A stretch of 64,000 nt of DNA from positions 62,001 to 126,000 of the forward strand of contig NZ_OX296583.1 in assembly GCF_946463545.1 (NCBI RefSeq). Direction: 5' to 3'. The notes under the pieces are model-generated. The model was not told the DNA's origin. It saw only the letters and a program-made list of their open reading frames with translations, and searched no databases. This document shows, in pieces, positions 17,092 to 25,470 of the stretch. Each line of letters opens with the position of its first letter. Position 1 is the first letter of the stretch. Position numbers and translations under genes: made by a program. The DNA comes from Methanothermococcus thermolithotrophicus DSM 2095. Its GTDB lineage: Archaea; AGJL01; Methanococci; Methanococcales; Methanococcaceae.

Positions 17092-17099
17092 ATTTTCCC

Positions 17100-19460
17100 T
17101 CATAGTATTAACATATTATCTTCAACAACCTTAAATCCGGTTTCTACGTCATAATATGTTTCATCAATCACATTTATATTCTTATTTTCATCTATTAAAG
17201 TATCCTTTCCTTTGATGGCATGTTTGGGAACGGATATTATGTATTGATAAAAGTCCTTTTTTATTTTTAAAAATTCCCCCTTTCTTTTAAATGGGTCGTT
17301 TATGCTTTTTATCCGCTCATATTCATCATATACTTCTTTTGATTTATCTTCAACATTTACAAACAGATTTATTTGAAGTATTTCATCGATTAGCTTAAAG
17401 TTTTTAGGAACTTTATCGTACTCAAACTTTTTAATAGTTTCCAATAACTCTCTCGATGAATCATCATATCCCTTCAATTTGTTAAAATAACAATTGCTAA
17501 GGTTTAAAAACTCCCTTTCTTCAATTTCATCATAGTTTTTTAATAATTCCTCAGTCTTTGAAATGAGAGCTCCGTTATAAATATACCTACTGAATGGATG
17601 ACCATTATCATTGATTAGTTTGACTATGTTTATACTCCCCTTTTCTGTTCCTTCCCCATGTCTGTTGCATCTCCCCGCAGTTTGATTTATTGAATCCAAT
17701 GGTGCAATATCTCGATATACGATATCAACGCTTATATCCACTCCTGCTTCGATTAATTGGGTGGATACTATGATTTTTCGGTTATTGTTTTTATTATTTT
17801 TATTAATCTTCTCAATACGGTTTAAACGCTCCTTTGGATATATATTGGCGGATAAATAATAATATTCAGTATTTTCATAGCTATATTCCTTTAATAAGTC
17901 ATAAACTTCTTTTGATGATTTTATAGTATTCAATACTATTAAAAAATCTTTATCTGGATTGTTGTTTATGTCTTCGTCTAATACATCTACAAATTCAGTT
18001 AAATCCATAGGTTCATTATGTATTTTCATTTTTATTCTGTTTAAGTTTAAGAAATAATGTTCTTTGTCGTCAAGAAGTTCCACATATTCATTTTTATCAA
18101 AAATCATAGGTAGCGTGGCTGTTGTAAGTATGAAATATATATTATACTCCCCTGCCAAAAATTTAAATATTTTATTGACTAAATGCCAGTATTTGTGAGG
18201 AATGGACTGTATTTCATCCAATATGATTATGCTGTTAGATAAGCTGCTGAACTTTTTTAAATCGCTGTTTTTATTTGAAAATATACTGTAAAACAACTGC
18301 ATAAATGTTGTTGTAATTATTTTGGAGCTCCATGTTTCTATTAAGTGAAGTGATTTATCTCCATCCAATATATTTTCTTCCCCATTTTCCTCATGTCTAT
18401 ATACCACATCTGACAGATGGTGATGTTTTAAAAGAATATTCGAAGGAGGATTTTTTAAAACTTCATTTAAAACTTTGTAGTTTTGGTCAATAATGCTTAA
18501 AAAGGGAAGGCAGTATATTATTTTCATATCGATGTTTTTTTCAGTTTTTATCCGATTTGACAATTTTAGGGCAAAATTAAAAATAGTAAGAGTCTTTCCA
18601 ATTCCTGTTGGAGCATTTAATGTGTATATTTTTTGATTTAAATCTAAATTATGCACTTTATTTGAAATTTTATAAAATATTTCTGTTCTTAGGTGGTCTA
18701 TTGGTTTGATTTTAGGTTTATTTTCAATATAATCAATAATATCAGTTGGGATTTTACTAAAACCGTCGGTTTTCGAAATCCTTAACGGAGTGTCTGAATT
18801 TGCTGGATAGTTGTTAGAAGTTTGTCTAAATATGGCATCCTCTTTATCAGATGATATTAACAGAGAAAATAAATATTGATACAAATAATACATTTCGGTT
18901 TTCATTTCATCGTTGGTTTCATATTTTAGTTCATCACAGAGATACTCCAATTCTTCAACTTCTGAAATAAGTTCCTCAAAATTACAATTCAATTTTGGGA
19001 TATTATTTTCCCCTAAAATGCCGTTTATAAAATTGAAATCTAATGATTCAAACTGTTTTTTTAAAATATTTTCATCATATATGGAAGCATCGTGTATGAG
19101 CTCCGATAAACTGGTATGATGATTTTTTACACATAATGAAAATATTTGGTAGTATTTGTTATTTACCTCTTTTGCCACTAAATAACTCTTTATAATGTAG
19201 TTTGCTAAAATAAACGATATTTCCGAATGTCTTTTTAATATCTTTTTCTCTATTTTCTCATTTCTTATATATTTTTGAAAATAGGTTGTAGTCTTTCCAA
19301 AATCATGGGATAAGCATATTATTTTTAAAATATCCTTGATAATGACATTATTAAAGTATTTTAATTTTGGCGGATTGTATTTAGATAATGCCCTATTTTT
19401 TGTGTTTATAAGATGTTTTTTTAGTGGATAGTCAGGATTAGGATGAGATATAAGCTCCAT
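17100..19460 (-). CDS. cas3: CRISPR helicase-nuclease Cas3
   Basis: Unwinds and degrades target DNA after recruitment by Cascade. The 786-residue protein starts with an HD nuclease domain (ICLSHDFGKTT, His52/Asp53) and continues with an SF2 helicase: Walker A NAPTGIGKTLT (near 285), DEIQ box IILDEIQSIPHKYW (near 405), TTATLP, and motifs V-VI STQLIEAGVDISVD and INQTAGRCNRHGE. Both activities are intact by motif. Lies between cas5 (17 nt away) and cas6. Confidence 0.94.
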   Translation of the reverse strand: MELISHPNPDYPLKKHLINTKNRALSKYNPPKLKYFNNVIIKDILKIICLSHDFGKTTTYFQKYIRNEKIEKKILKRHSEISFILANYIIKSYLVAKEVNNKYYQIFSLCVKNHHTSLSELIHDASIYDENILKKQFESLDFNFINGILGENNIPKLNCNFEELISEVEELEYLCDELKYETNDEMKTEMYYLYQYLFSLLISSDKEDAIFRQTSNNYPANSDTPLRISKTDGFSKIPTDIIDYIENKPKIKPIDHLRTEIFYKISNKVHNLDLNQKIYTLNAPTGIGKTLTIFNFALKLSNRIKTEKNIDMKIIYCLPFLSIIDQNYKVLNEVLKNPPSNILLKHHHLSDVVYRHEENGEENILDGDKSLHLIETWSSKIITTTFMQLFYSIFSNKNSDLKKFSSLSNSIIILDEIQSIPHKYWHLVNKIFKFLAGEYNIYFILTTATLPMIFDKNEYVELLDDKEHYFLNLNRIKMKIHNEPMDLTEFVDVLDEDINNNPDKDFLIVLNTIKSSKEVYDLLKEYSYENTEYYYLSANIYPKERLNRIEKINKNNKNNNRKIIVSTQLIEAGVDISVDIVYRDIAPLDSINQTAGRCNRHGEGTEKGSINIVKLINDNGHPFSRYIYNGALISKTEELLKNYDEIEEREFLNLSNCYFNKLKGYDDSSRELLETIKKFEYDKVPKNFKLIDEILQINLFVNVEDKSKEVYDEYERIKSINDPFKRKGEFLKIKKDFYQYIISVPKHAIKGKDTLIDENKNINVIDETYYDVETGFKVVEDNMLIL

Positions 19461-19477
19461 ATAGAGTCCCCCAATAT

Positions 19478-20203
19478 CTAAATAAAGGTAATATTCTCTT
19501 TTAGTTCTGGAATAGGGTAATACTCTTTAACCTTGCAACTTATTGGTTCTCCATTTCGTTCGTAAAATATATCTATATACTCCGTGGTTATTCTATTTTC
19601 ATCCATCTCATTTGGTATCTTTGAAAATAAATACTCCCTATCTATTTCCAAATTAATATCATCATTTATTATATTATCTCGCCTAATTAATGAGTTAATG
19701 AGCGTGTATTCATTATAGGAAACTTTTTTCTCAACCTCAAACTCCCCTATATATTCAAAATTTGCTATGAGCTCCGATAGTCCCAACGATATAATATATA
19801 CTGTTTTATGCTGTTCCAACAATTTCTTTAATTTTGAATATAGTCCCTCATCCGTTAAATGAACATACAACCTATATTTTGGATTTTTAAGCATTTCAAA
19901 TCGTATTTGTGTTCTGCCATTTATTAGATTAAAACCCGGTCCTTTTACCCTGCCTTTTTTTGTATCAATTAGATTTAGGGCGATATTGGTTTTTTGTATG
20001 GGATTTTTTATTCTTAGGGCTATCTTTACAGTATTTTTATTTATATGCTTTAAATAGTCCTCTTTATCCAATCCCAAAAATGCCCCCAATATGCCATATA
20101 TTGAAGTTTTTGGGGGAAAATCATAAGATAGTGGGCTCGTAGTTGTATAAATTTTTTTAAAATGTCCATAGTCCCCCCATATATCAAAAACTATTAGTTT
20201 CAT
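19478..20203 (-). CDS. cas5: CRISPR Cascade subunit Cas5 (type I-B)
   Basis: RAMP-fold Cascade subunit that holds the 5' handle of crRNA. The 241-residue protein has the Cas5 N-terminus (VFDIWGDYGHFKKIYTTTSPLSYDFPPKTSIYGILGAFLGL), where the PPKTSIYGILGA segment is family-typical, and a glycine-rich RVKGPGFN patch. GTGAG precedes its ATG. A CRISPR-repeat-like fragment lies just upstream at 20217-20232. Confidence 0.92.
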   Translation of the reverse strand: MKLIVFDIWGDYGHFKKIYTTTSPLSYDFPPKTSIYGILGAFLGLDKEDYLKHINKNTVKIALRIKNPIQKTNIALNLIDTKKGRVKGPGFNLINGRTQIRFEMLKNPKYRLYVHLTDEGLYSKLKKLLEQHKTVYIISLGLSELIANFEYIGEFEVEKKVSYNEYTLINSLIRRDNIINDDINLEIDREYLFSKIPNEMDENRITTEYIDIFYERNGEPISCKVKEYYPIPELKENITFI

Positions 20204-20210
20204 ATTCTCA

Positions 20211-20241
20211 CTTTTACATCCTTGTTTTAATGAATACGTCT
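20211..20241 (-). other. CRISPR-repeat-like fragment between cas7 and cas5
   Basis: On the minus strand, CATTAAAACAAGGATG (20217-20232) is identical to 16 nt of the array repeat, preceded by a weaker match TAGACGTATT and followed by TAAAAG in place of the expected GAAAC. It lies 14 nt upstream of the cas5 start. It could be a relic repeat or part of a regulatory crRNA-like element; no second repeat was found beside it. Confidence 0.6.
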
Positions 20242-20270
20242 AAAATATTTAAAAAATTTAAAATTGAAGT

Positions 20271-21257
20271 TTAAATAACAATTTCTTTAAACTCAATTCC
20301 ATCGACATTGAATTTAAACTCCTCACCGTTGTAAGTTAGTTTTAATCTATCATCCCATACGTATTCAACATTTTCAATTTTATCTTTATTTTTCAGTAGA
20401 ATATCAATTAATTTTGTCATGTCAATTTCATAGTCATCGGAGCTCCTAATTTCCTCGTCTTTGACATCGGATTTAATAGCTAAGCATTTGTCCAAATCTC
20501 CAATATGGTAGTTGTTTTCCTTGTAATTCACTTTAATTAATAACCTTGGAGTTTGTCCCATTTTACTTCTGCTAATTAGGTTTTTTGTCCCATTCCATAC
20601 TGCATCAATAAGTTTATCTATGTCTTCTTTTGATAGATTGGTATGTTTTGCGGCATTTTCATTTATTATTCCATAAAATGATATTAAAGAGTATGGAACG
20701 ACATATTCTTCCCTAAAAGTTTTTTGTCCTTTATCCTTTCCAGATGCAAATGCTCCAGTCCCCTTTATAAACATTGGCTCTACTTTGTGGAGAGACTTCC
20801 CAAATCTAAACTGAACAGGTCCTGTAAGTGTAATAGAACCTCCCTTGTTTTTCTTTAATTCAATAGGTATTGTACCCCCAAAAAGTCTAACATCGATACA
20901 GCTGTTTAAAATGTTATTCTTCATTATTTCTTTCATTTCATTTAGTTTTAGATTTGATTTATCAATTTTATTGTTATTTTCATCATACAGGAAGTCCTCA
21001 GCCCTCAACTTTGCATCTTGAATATTACCTTCATCGTCTTCAATTTCCCTTACAAATATTTCCTCCCCTTTAAATTCATTTAAATAGTCCCTGATAGTTC
21101 TTTTTAATCTAACATCACTTACTAAATTTATTCCAGTTGATGGGTCAATTCTTGGCTTGTTATCATCCAATGGGTCCCCATTTGGATTTGCATATTGGAC
21201 ATCGTATAAAAATATTAATTCACTTCTGTTTATGCCATTTGATTCAGTATTGCTCAT
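20271..21257 (-). CDS. cas7: CRISPR Cascade backbone Cas7 (Csh2 family)
   Basis: Forms the helical backbone of Cascade along the crRNA. The 328-residue protein has the Csh2 signature FLYDVQYANPNGDPLDDNKPRID followed by VSDVRLKRTIRDYL, and later SITLTGPVQFRFGKSL. The start at 21257 has GGGGGAGGAAA directly upstream; a longer frame from 21296 lies wholly inside cas8b. The 14-nt overlap with cas8b implies translational coupling. Confidence 0.93.
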   Translation of the reverse strand: MSNTESNGINRSELIFLYDVQYANPNGDPLDDNKPRIDPSTGINLVSDVRLKRTIRDYLNEFKGEEIFVREIEDDEGNIQDAKLRAEDFLYDENNNKIDKSNLKLNEMKEIMKNNILNSCIDVRLFGGTIPIELKKNKGGSITLTGPVQFRFGKSLHKVEPMFIKGTGAFASGKDKGQKTFREEYVVPYSLISFYGIINENAAKHTNLSKEDIDKLIDAVWNGTKNLISRSKMGQTPRLLIKVNYKENNYHIGDLDKCLAIKSDVKDEEIRSSDDYEIDMTKLIDILLKNKDKIENVEYVWDDRLKLTYNGEEFKFNVDGIEFKEIVI

Positions 21258-23094
21258 TTTCCTCCCCCTCATTATTGTTTTTGTGTAGGTTGTCAAAAAC
21301 GGAGCTCATGGAAATGCCCAATGAAAATATATAAGATATTTCATTGTTTGATAAATTCCAATTGCCACCAGATTCTATAAATCTGCGTGCAGTTTCTTCT
21401 TTTAGGCGGGAATAATAATTTATATTATCCTCCTGCCCATATTCCATTAATTTTTGAGTTGCCTCTTTGAATATATTTTCAACTTTGGATTTATCCAATT
21501 TTAAACCATGAAGTTTCGCTAAAAACGGTTTTGACTGTCGTTTTTGATATTGAAGGTTTAAAAGTTTATTAACCAACACACCAGTTAAAAACACTGTTTT
21601 TTTATCCTCACTGTTGAAAAACTCCCCATAATCTTCAAAAAACTTATCTATTTCACTGTAATCATATGTGGATTTTTCTGTGATGATTTCACCCCTCGGT
21701 TTTAGGTTAGTATTGAGTAGATTTGTGTTAATTAGGAAGTAAATAACCATAAATGATTTGTATGCGGATAAACTGATAGATTTGTTATTTGTGAATTCTC
21801 GCCGTATTTTTGAGATAAATTGGTTAATTAGGTAATGATAATCAATTTTTTCATTTGAAAATACGCTGTTCATAAGTTTTAAAAATACTTCGTTATCAAC
21901 AAATTCCTTAATATATCCAAATAAAAACTTCAACCCCTCTAAATCCTCACTATTTTTGAATATTGAAGTTGGATACTCCCGCTGATCTTTATTTAGCCTT
22001 TTTAAATCCGCATTTATTTTATAGCTTTTGAATACTGGCATGTTTTCAGTTTTTTCCATGGCGTTGTATAATATACTGAACCTTGAAGGAAGAACATCCT
22101 CAATCATTTGAAGAACTTTGAAATCATTACCTTCGTTGAAGAACATGAATGTAGTGTAGCAGTAAATATCCCTGTTTTTTAGAAATCTCAGCAAATGTTT
22201 TTCATTTCTAGAATAATCCTTGTTGATTCCCACATTTTTTACTAAGTCATTATACCTATTTAGGATTCGCTCCATGTCTTTGTCAAATAAGACCTTTGGA
22301 ATCATATAAAATTCTGTTCCGTAAAATCTGCCCCTTAAATTTTCATCCAAATATTTTTTCCCCTCTTCAACAGCCAATGCACATTTTAAACATATTGGAA
22401 AGGTTTTCCATGCTTCATTTGGATTAAATCCACTTACATTTCCAATTTTATCCACTGTGTAAAACCCAAATTTTCTAAACAGACCATATACTTCTTCATT
22501 TTCTTCATTACATATTGAACATACGCCGGAGCTCTTTGAATTTATGTTTCCAGTTTTTATATAATAATAATCCATGGTAGCTTTGTATATGAAATAATTT
22601 CTGAACTCCTGAATATCTCCGACAAAATATTCATTTTCACCATCTCTAAATGTTATGGTGAGTATTGTGCCATCCTTTCCCTTTTTGTCGATGATATCTT
22701 TTAAAATTTTATCCTCGTTATCTTTTAGGGATTTTTCCAATTTTTTAAGTAAATGAGATTCTTTATAATCTTTATATTTTCTTGTTTCAGATACTGCCTT
22801 GATTATCTTTTTTTTCAGCGTTTTTTCAGGTTCTGTAATTTTTGAAGTTGGTGAAAAATCAGCACCGTTGGAAGCCCCTGCTTTATACATTAATTTTAAT
22901 ATTTTGCCCTTATCAAATTCATCAATATACACTCCTAAATACTCCAACGTATTATAATCAAAAGTTATTTTCAATATATCCTTATAATTTCCTTTCACAT
23001 TTGGATTTTCAACCAATATTGATAATGGATTGTTTAAATCTTTTTCTTCATTTTTTATTACATAGTTTCCAATTTGTGCTACATTTGATAACAT
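21244..23094 (-). CDS. cas8b: CRISPR Cascade large subunit Cas8b (Csh1 family)
   Basis: Large subunit expected to recognise the PAM and recruit Cas3. The 616-residue protein begins MLSNVAQIGNYVIKNEE, as in Csh1, and has a Cys4 zinc-finger-like region, CSICNEENEE (near 200) paired with FPICLKCALAVEEGKKYL. The ATG at 23094 follows GGTGT; the 12 codons upstream run into the promoter. First gene of the leftward cas operon, divergent from cas1. Confidence 0.88.
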   Translation of the reverse strand: MLSNVAQIGNYVIKNEEKDLNNPLSILVENPNVKGNYKDILKITFDYNTLEYLGVYIDEFDKGKILKLMYKAGASNGADFSPTSKITEPEKTLKKKIIKAVSETRKYKDYKESHLLKKLEKSLKDNEDKILKDIIDKKGKDGTILTITFRDGENEYFVGDIQEFRNYFIYKATMDYYYIKTGNINSKSSGVCSICNEENEEVYGLFRKFGFYTVDKIGNVSGFNPNEAWKTFPICLKCALAVEEGKKYLDENLRGRFYGTEFYMIPKVLFDKDMERILNRYNDLVKNVGINKDYSRNEKHLLRFLKNRDIYCYTTFMFFNEGNDFKVLQMIEDVLPSRFSILYNAMEKTENMPVFKSYKINADLKRLNKDQREYPTSIFKNSEDLEGLKFLFGYIKEFVDNEVFLKLMNSVFSNEKIDYHYLINQFISKIRREFTNNKSISLSAYKSFMVIYFLINTNLLNTNLKPRGEIITEKSTYDYSEIDKFFEDYGEFFNSEDKKTVFLTGVLVNKLLNLQYQKRQSKPFLAKLHGLKLDKSKVENIFKEATQKLMEYGQEDNINYYSRLKEETARRFIESGGNWNLSNNEISYIFSLGISMSSVFDNLHKNNNEGEENEQY

Positions 23095-23208
23095 ACTACA
23101 CCAATTAATACTATAAATAGATATTAACATATATGTATAGTAATAATTATATTTAATAACATATATATAATTTTTTTATTTTAAAATTAGAAAATAAATT
23201 GTGGGAAT
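23095..23208. promoter_or_regulatory. Divergent cas promoter region (cas8b / cas1)
   Basis: About 110 bp of nearly pure A/T with several TATA-like stretches (TATATATAA, TTTATAGT, ACATATATGT) suited to divergent archaeal promoters. ACATATATGT is a perfect palindrome and a possible operator. No repeat-like sequence is found here. Confidence 0.5.
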
Positions 23209-24213
23209 ATGGATTTACTTTTAAAAACTAATGGATTTTTTCTATCTAAAAAAGAAGATAGATTCCACGTGGAACTGGAAAAAGATGGTAAAATCATAAA
23301 AACAGATATACCTGCAAGCAAAATAGAAAGAATAATCCTTTCAAACAATGGAACAATCACTACGGGGGCGGTATCTCTCGCTATTGAAAATAACATTCCA
23401 ATAATATTTTTAAAATGGGAAGAACCAACAGGTATGATTTGGCATTGTAGAATTGGAAAAACTGCTAAAACTCGAAGAAGTCAGCTAAAATTTAGTGAAT
23501 CCATTGAAGGCATAAGGTTTGCATCGAATTGGATTAAAAGAAAGATGGAAAACCAAATAGGCTATTTAAAAGACTTAAAAAAGAATCATAACCATAAGGG
23601 GGATTTTGATACAATAATAAAAAACATTGATAACTGTATGGAGGAGCTCACCCAATACACAAACAATATTGATGATAAATTACCCCATAGGGAAATAAAA
23701 GATACAATAATTGGGATAGAAGGAATTGCTTCAAAATACTACTTTGAAGGTATAAATCATGCCCTACCTAAGAATTATAAATTCAAAGAAAGAAGTAGAA
23801 GACCTGCAAAAGATAGGTTTAATGCCCTTCTAAATTATGGATACGGAATGCTTTATCCAATGGTTGAAAAATGCCTTATTATTGCAGGTTTAGACCCATA
23901 TGTTGGTTTTATACATGCCGATAATTATAATAAAACCACGTTGGTTTATGATGTAATTGAAATGTATAGAGCTCATATCGATAGGGGAGTTGTGAATTTT
24001 ATAAACTCTAAAAAAGTTAAGGATAATCATTTTGATACTTTGGAAAACGGGATTTCATTATCTGATAATGGAAAGGGGGAATTTGCACCATATATAAAAG
24101 ATAATGTATTTGGAAAGGAGTTTTATTTTAAGAATAAAAAATATTTATTGCCTGATTTTATACAAAAGGAATGTTATGAGATTGCCAAATCAATAAGGGG
24201 GAAGATTTTATGA
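23209..24213 (+). CDS. cas1: CRISPR integrase Cas1
   Basis: Metal-dependent integrase that inserts new spacers together with Cas2. The 334-residue protein follows the Cas1 plan: an N-terminal beta domain (LLKTNGFFLSKKEDRFHVELEKDG), IPIIFLKWE, then the helical domain with the catalytic Glu in IGIEGIASKYYF, the His in GFIHADNYNKTTLVYD, and a following Asp. GTGGGAAT precedes the ATG. Its last 4 nt overlap cas2. Spacer acquisition looks possible. Confidence 0.95.
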   Translation: MDLLLKTNGFFLSKKEDRFHVELEKDGKIIKTDIPASKIERIILSNNGTITTGAVSLAIENNIPIIFLKWEEPTGMIWHCRIGKTAKTRRSQLKFSESIEGIRFASNWIKRKMENQIGYLKDLKKNHNHKGDFDTIIKNIDNCMEELTQYTNNIDDKLPHREIKDTIIGIEGIASKYYFEGINHALPKNYKFKERSRRPAKDRFNALLNYGYGMLYPMVEKCLIIAGLDPYVGFIHADNYNKTTLVYDVIEMYRAHIDRGVVNFINSKKVKDNHFDTLENGISLSDNGKGEFAPYIKDNVFGKEFYFKNKKYLLPDFIQKECYEIAKSIRGKIL

Positions 24214-24503
24214 TTTATGTGATTTATGACATTAGTGATAATAAAATAAGGAAAAAAATATCGGATAAATGCTTAAATTATGGACTTTATAGGATTCAAA
24301 AGTCGGTTTTTGCAGGAAGTTTAAATAACAATAGAGTGGATGAGCTCAGGGTTTTTTGTGAAAATATTCTTAAGAATGGTGGTGAGAACGATAAAATATA
24401 CATCATACCAGTATGCAAAAAATGTTTTGGAAGTTTGATATGTGTGGGGGAAGAATTTGATAAAGATTTAATCACCGATAATAAAAATACGCTGGTGCTT
24501 TAA
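24210..24503 (+). CDS. cas2: CRISPR adaptation protein Cas2
   Basis: Small ferredoxin-fold partner of Cas1. The 97-residue sequence begins MIYVIYDISDNKIRKKISDKCLNYGL, with the conserved Asp after the first strand and a later QKSVFAG segment, as in the family. It overlaps cas1 by 4 nt and cas4 follows immediately, giving a tightly coupled adaptation operon. Confidence 0.94.
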   Translation: MIYVIYDISDNKIRKKISDKCLNYGLYRIQKSVFAGSLNNNRVDELRVFCENILKNGGENDKIYIIPVCKKCFGSLICVGEEFDKDLITDNKNTLVL

Positions 24504-25097
24504 ATGAGCGATGAAGAGATGATAACAGTTTCCGATGTTGTGGAGTATATGTATTGCCCGAGATTTGTTTATTTTGAGAGAGTTTTAGGCATTCCACAGC
24601 ATGAAGAAAAAAGGGAAAAAGTTGTTATTGGTAGGAACATTCATGAATTAAGGGAGAAAATAAACAAAGGATACATTAGAAAAAGTATAAATGCAAAATC
24701 AAAATACATTGATGTTTATTTGTCATCTAAAAAGTATAGAATTGTTGGGGTAGTGGATGAGATTGTAGAGCTCGGGGATGGTAGTTATTCACCACTTGAT
24801 TATAAGTTCGCCGAGTTTAAGAATAAGTTGTTTAAGACTCATAAGTATCAATCGGTGCTTTATGGGTTGTTAATTAAGGATAATTTTGATGTGGATGTTA
24901 AAAAGGGCTATGTGGTTTATGTTAGAAGCGGGAATTTAGTTAAGGAAATAGAATTTAAGAAAAAAGATTTTGATGATGCTATTATATTTGTTGATTTGAT
25001 ATTTGATATAATTGAAAATGAGGAATTTCCTGATGGCATTAAAGTAAATAAAAGAAAATGTATTGATTGCTGTTATAGGAATGTGTGTTGTAAGTGA
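24504..25097 (+). CDS. cas4: CRISPR adaptation nuclease Cas4
   Basis: RecB-family exonuclease that trims prespacers and helps select PAM-proximal ends. The 197-residue protein has one Cys near the N-terminus (MYCPRFVYFER), nuclease motifs RIVGVVDEI and PLDYKFAE, KYQSVLYGLLI, and a C-terminal cluster KCIDCCYRNVCCK, giving the Cys set for a 4Fe-4S cluster. It follows cas2 without a gap. The order cas1-cas2-cas4 is unusual; cas4 more often precedes cas1. Confidence 0.92.
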   Translation: MSDEEMITVSDVVEYMYCPRFVYFERVLGIPQHEEKREKVVIGRNIHELREKINKGYIRKSINAKSKYIDVYLSSKKYRIVGVVDEIVELGDGSYSPLDYKFAEFKNKLFKTHKYQSVLYGLLIKDNFDVDVKKGYVVYVRSGNLVKEIEFKKKDFDDAIIFVDLIFDIIENEEFPDGIKVNKRKCIDCCYRNVCCK

Positions 25098-25470
25098 TTA
25101 ATATTTTTGATGATGATCATTAAATTTTTTAATTTTGCTTTCTAGCTTTTATATATGGGGCATCTGATTTTGTTCCGAGAAAAATGCAAAAAAGTATTAC
25201 TGTTTTTTTCGATGGAGATTCTTTATTTTTTATATATGTTGGTATTTTAAGGTTATTCTATATGTTTTAAGGATTAATGAGTTTAAATAATATAAAATAA
25301 GGTTGGATAACGCTTCTTTTCTCCTACTGTTGTGTTTAGTATTTATAATCATGATACACAACCTTTCTTGCTTTTAAATACTATTTGATAATCAACCAGT
25401 AAGAAAAATCACTTCAAAATAGAAAGGCATATAAACTAGTAAAACAATAAAAAAAGATGAAAAGTATAGG
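25098..25470 (+). promoter_or_regulatory. CRISPR leader of the main array
   Basis: A 373-bp AT-rich non-coding stretch between cas4 and the first repeat, without an ORF. The part proximal to the repeats (25358-25470) is similar over its full length to 9078-9190, the leader of the decayed locus, which marks it as the conserved leader element. The inverted pair TGTGT..ACACA near 25331-25360 may be regulatory. Confidence 0.8.
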
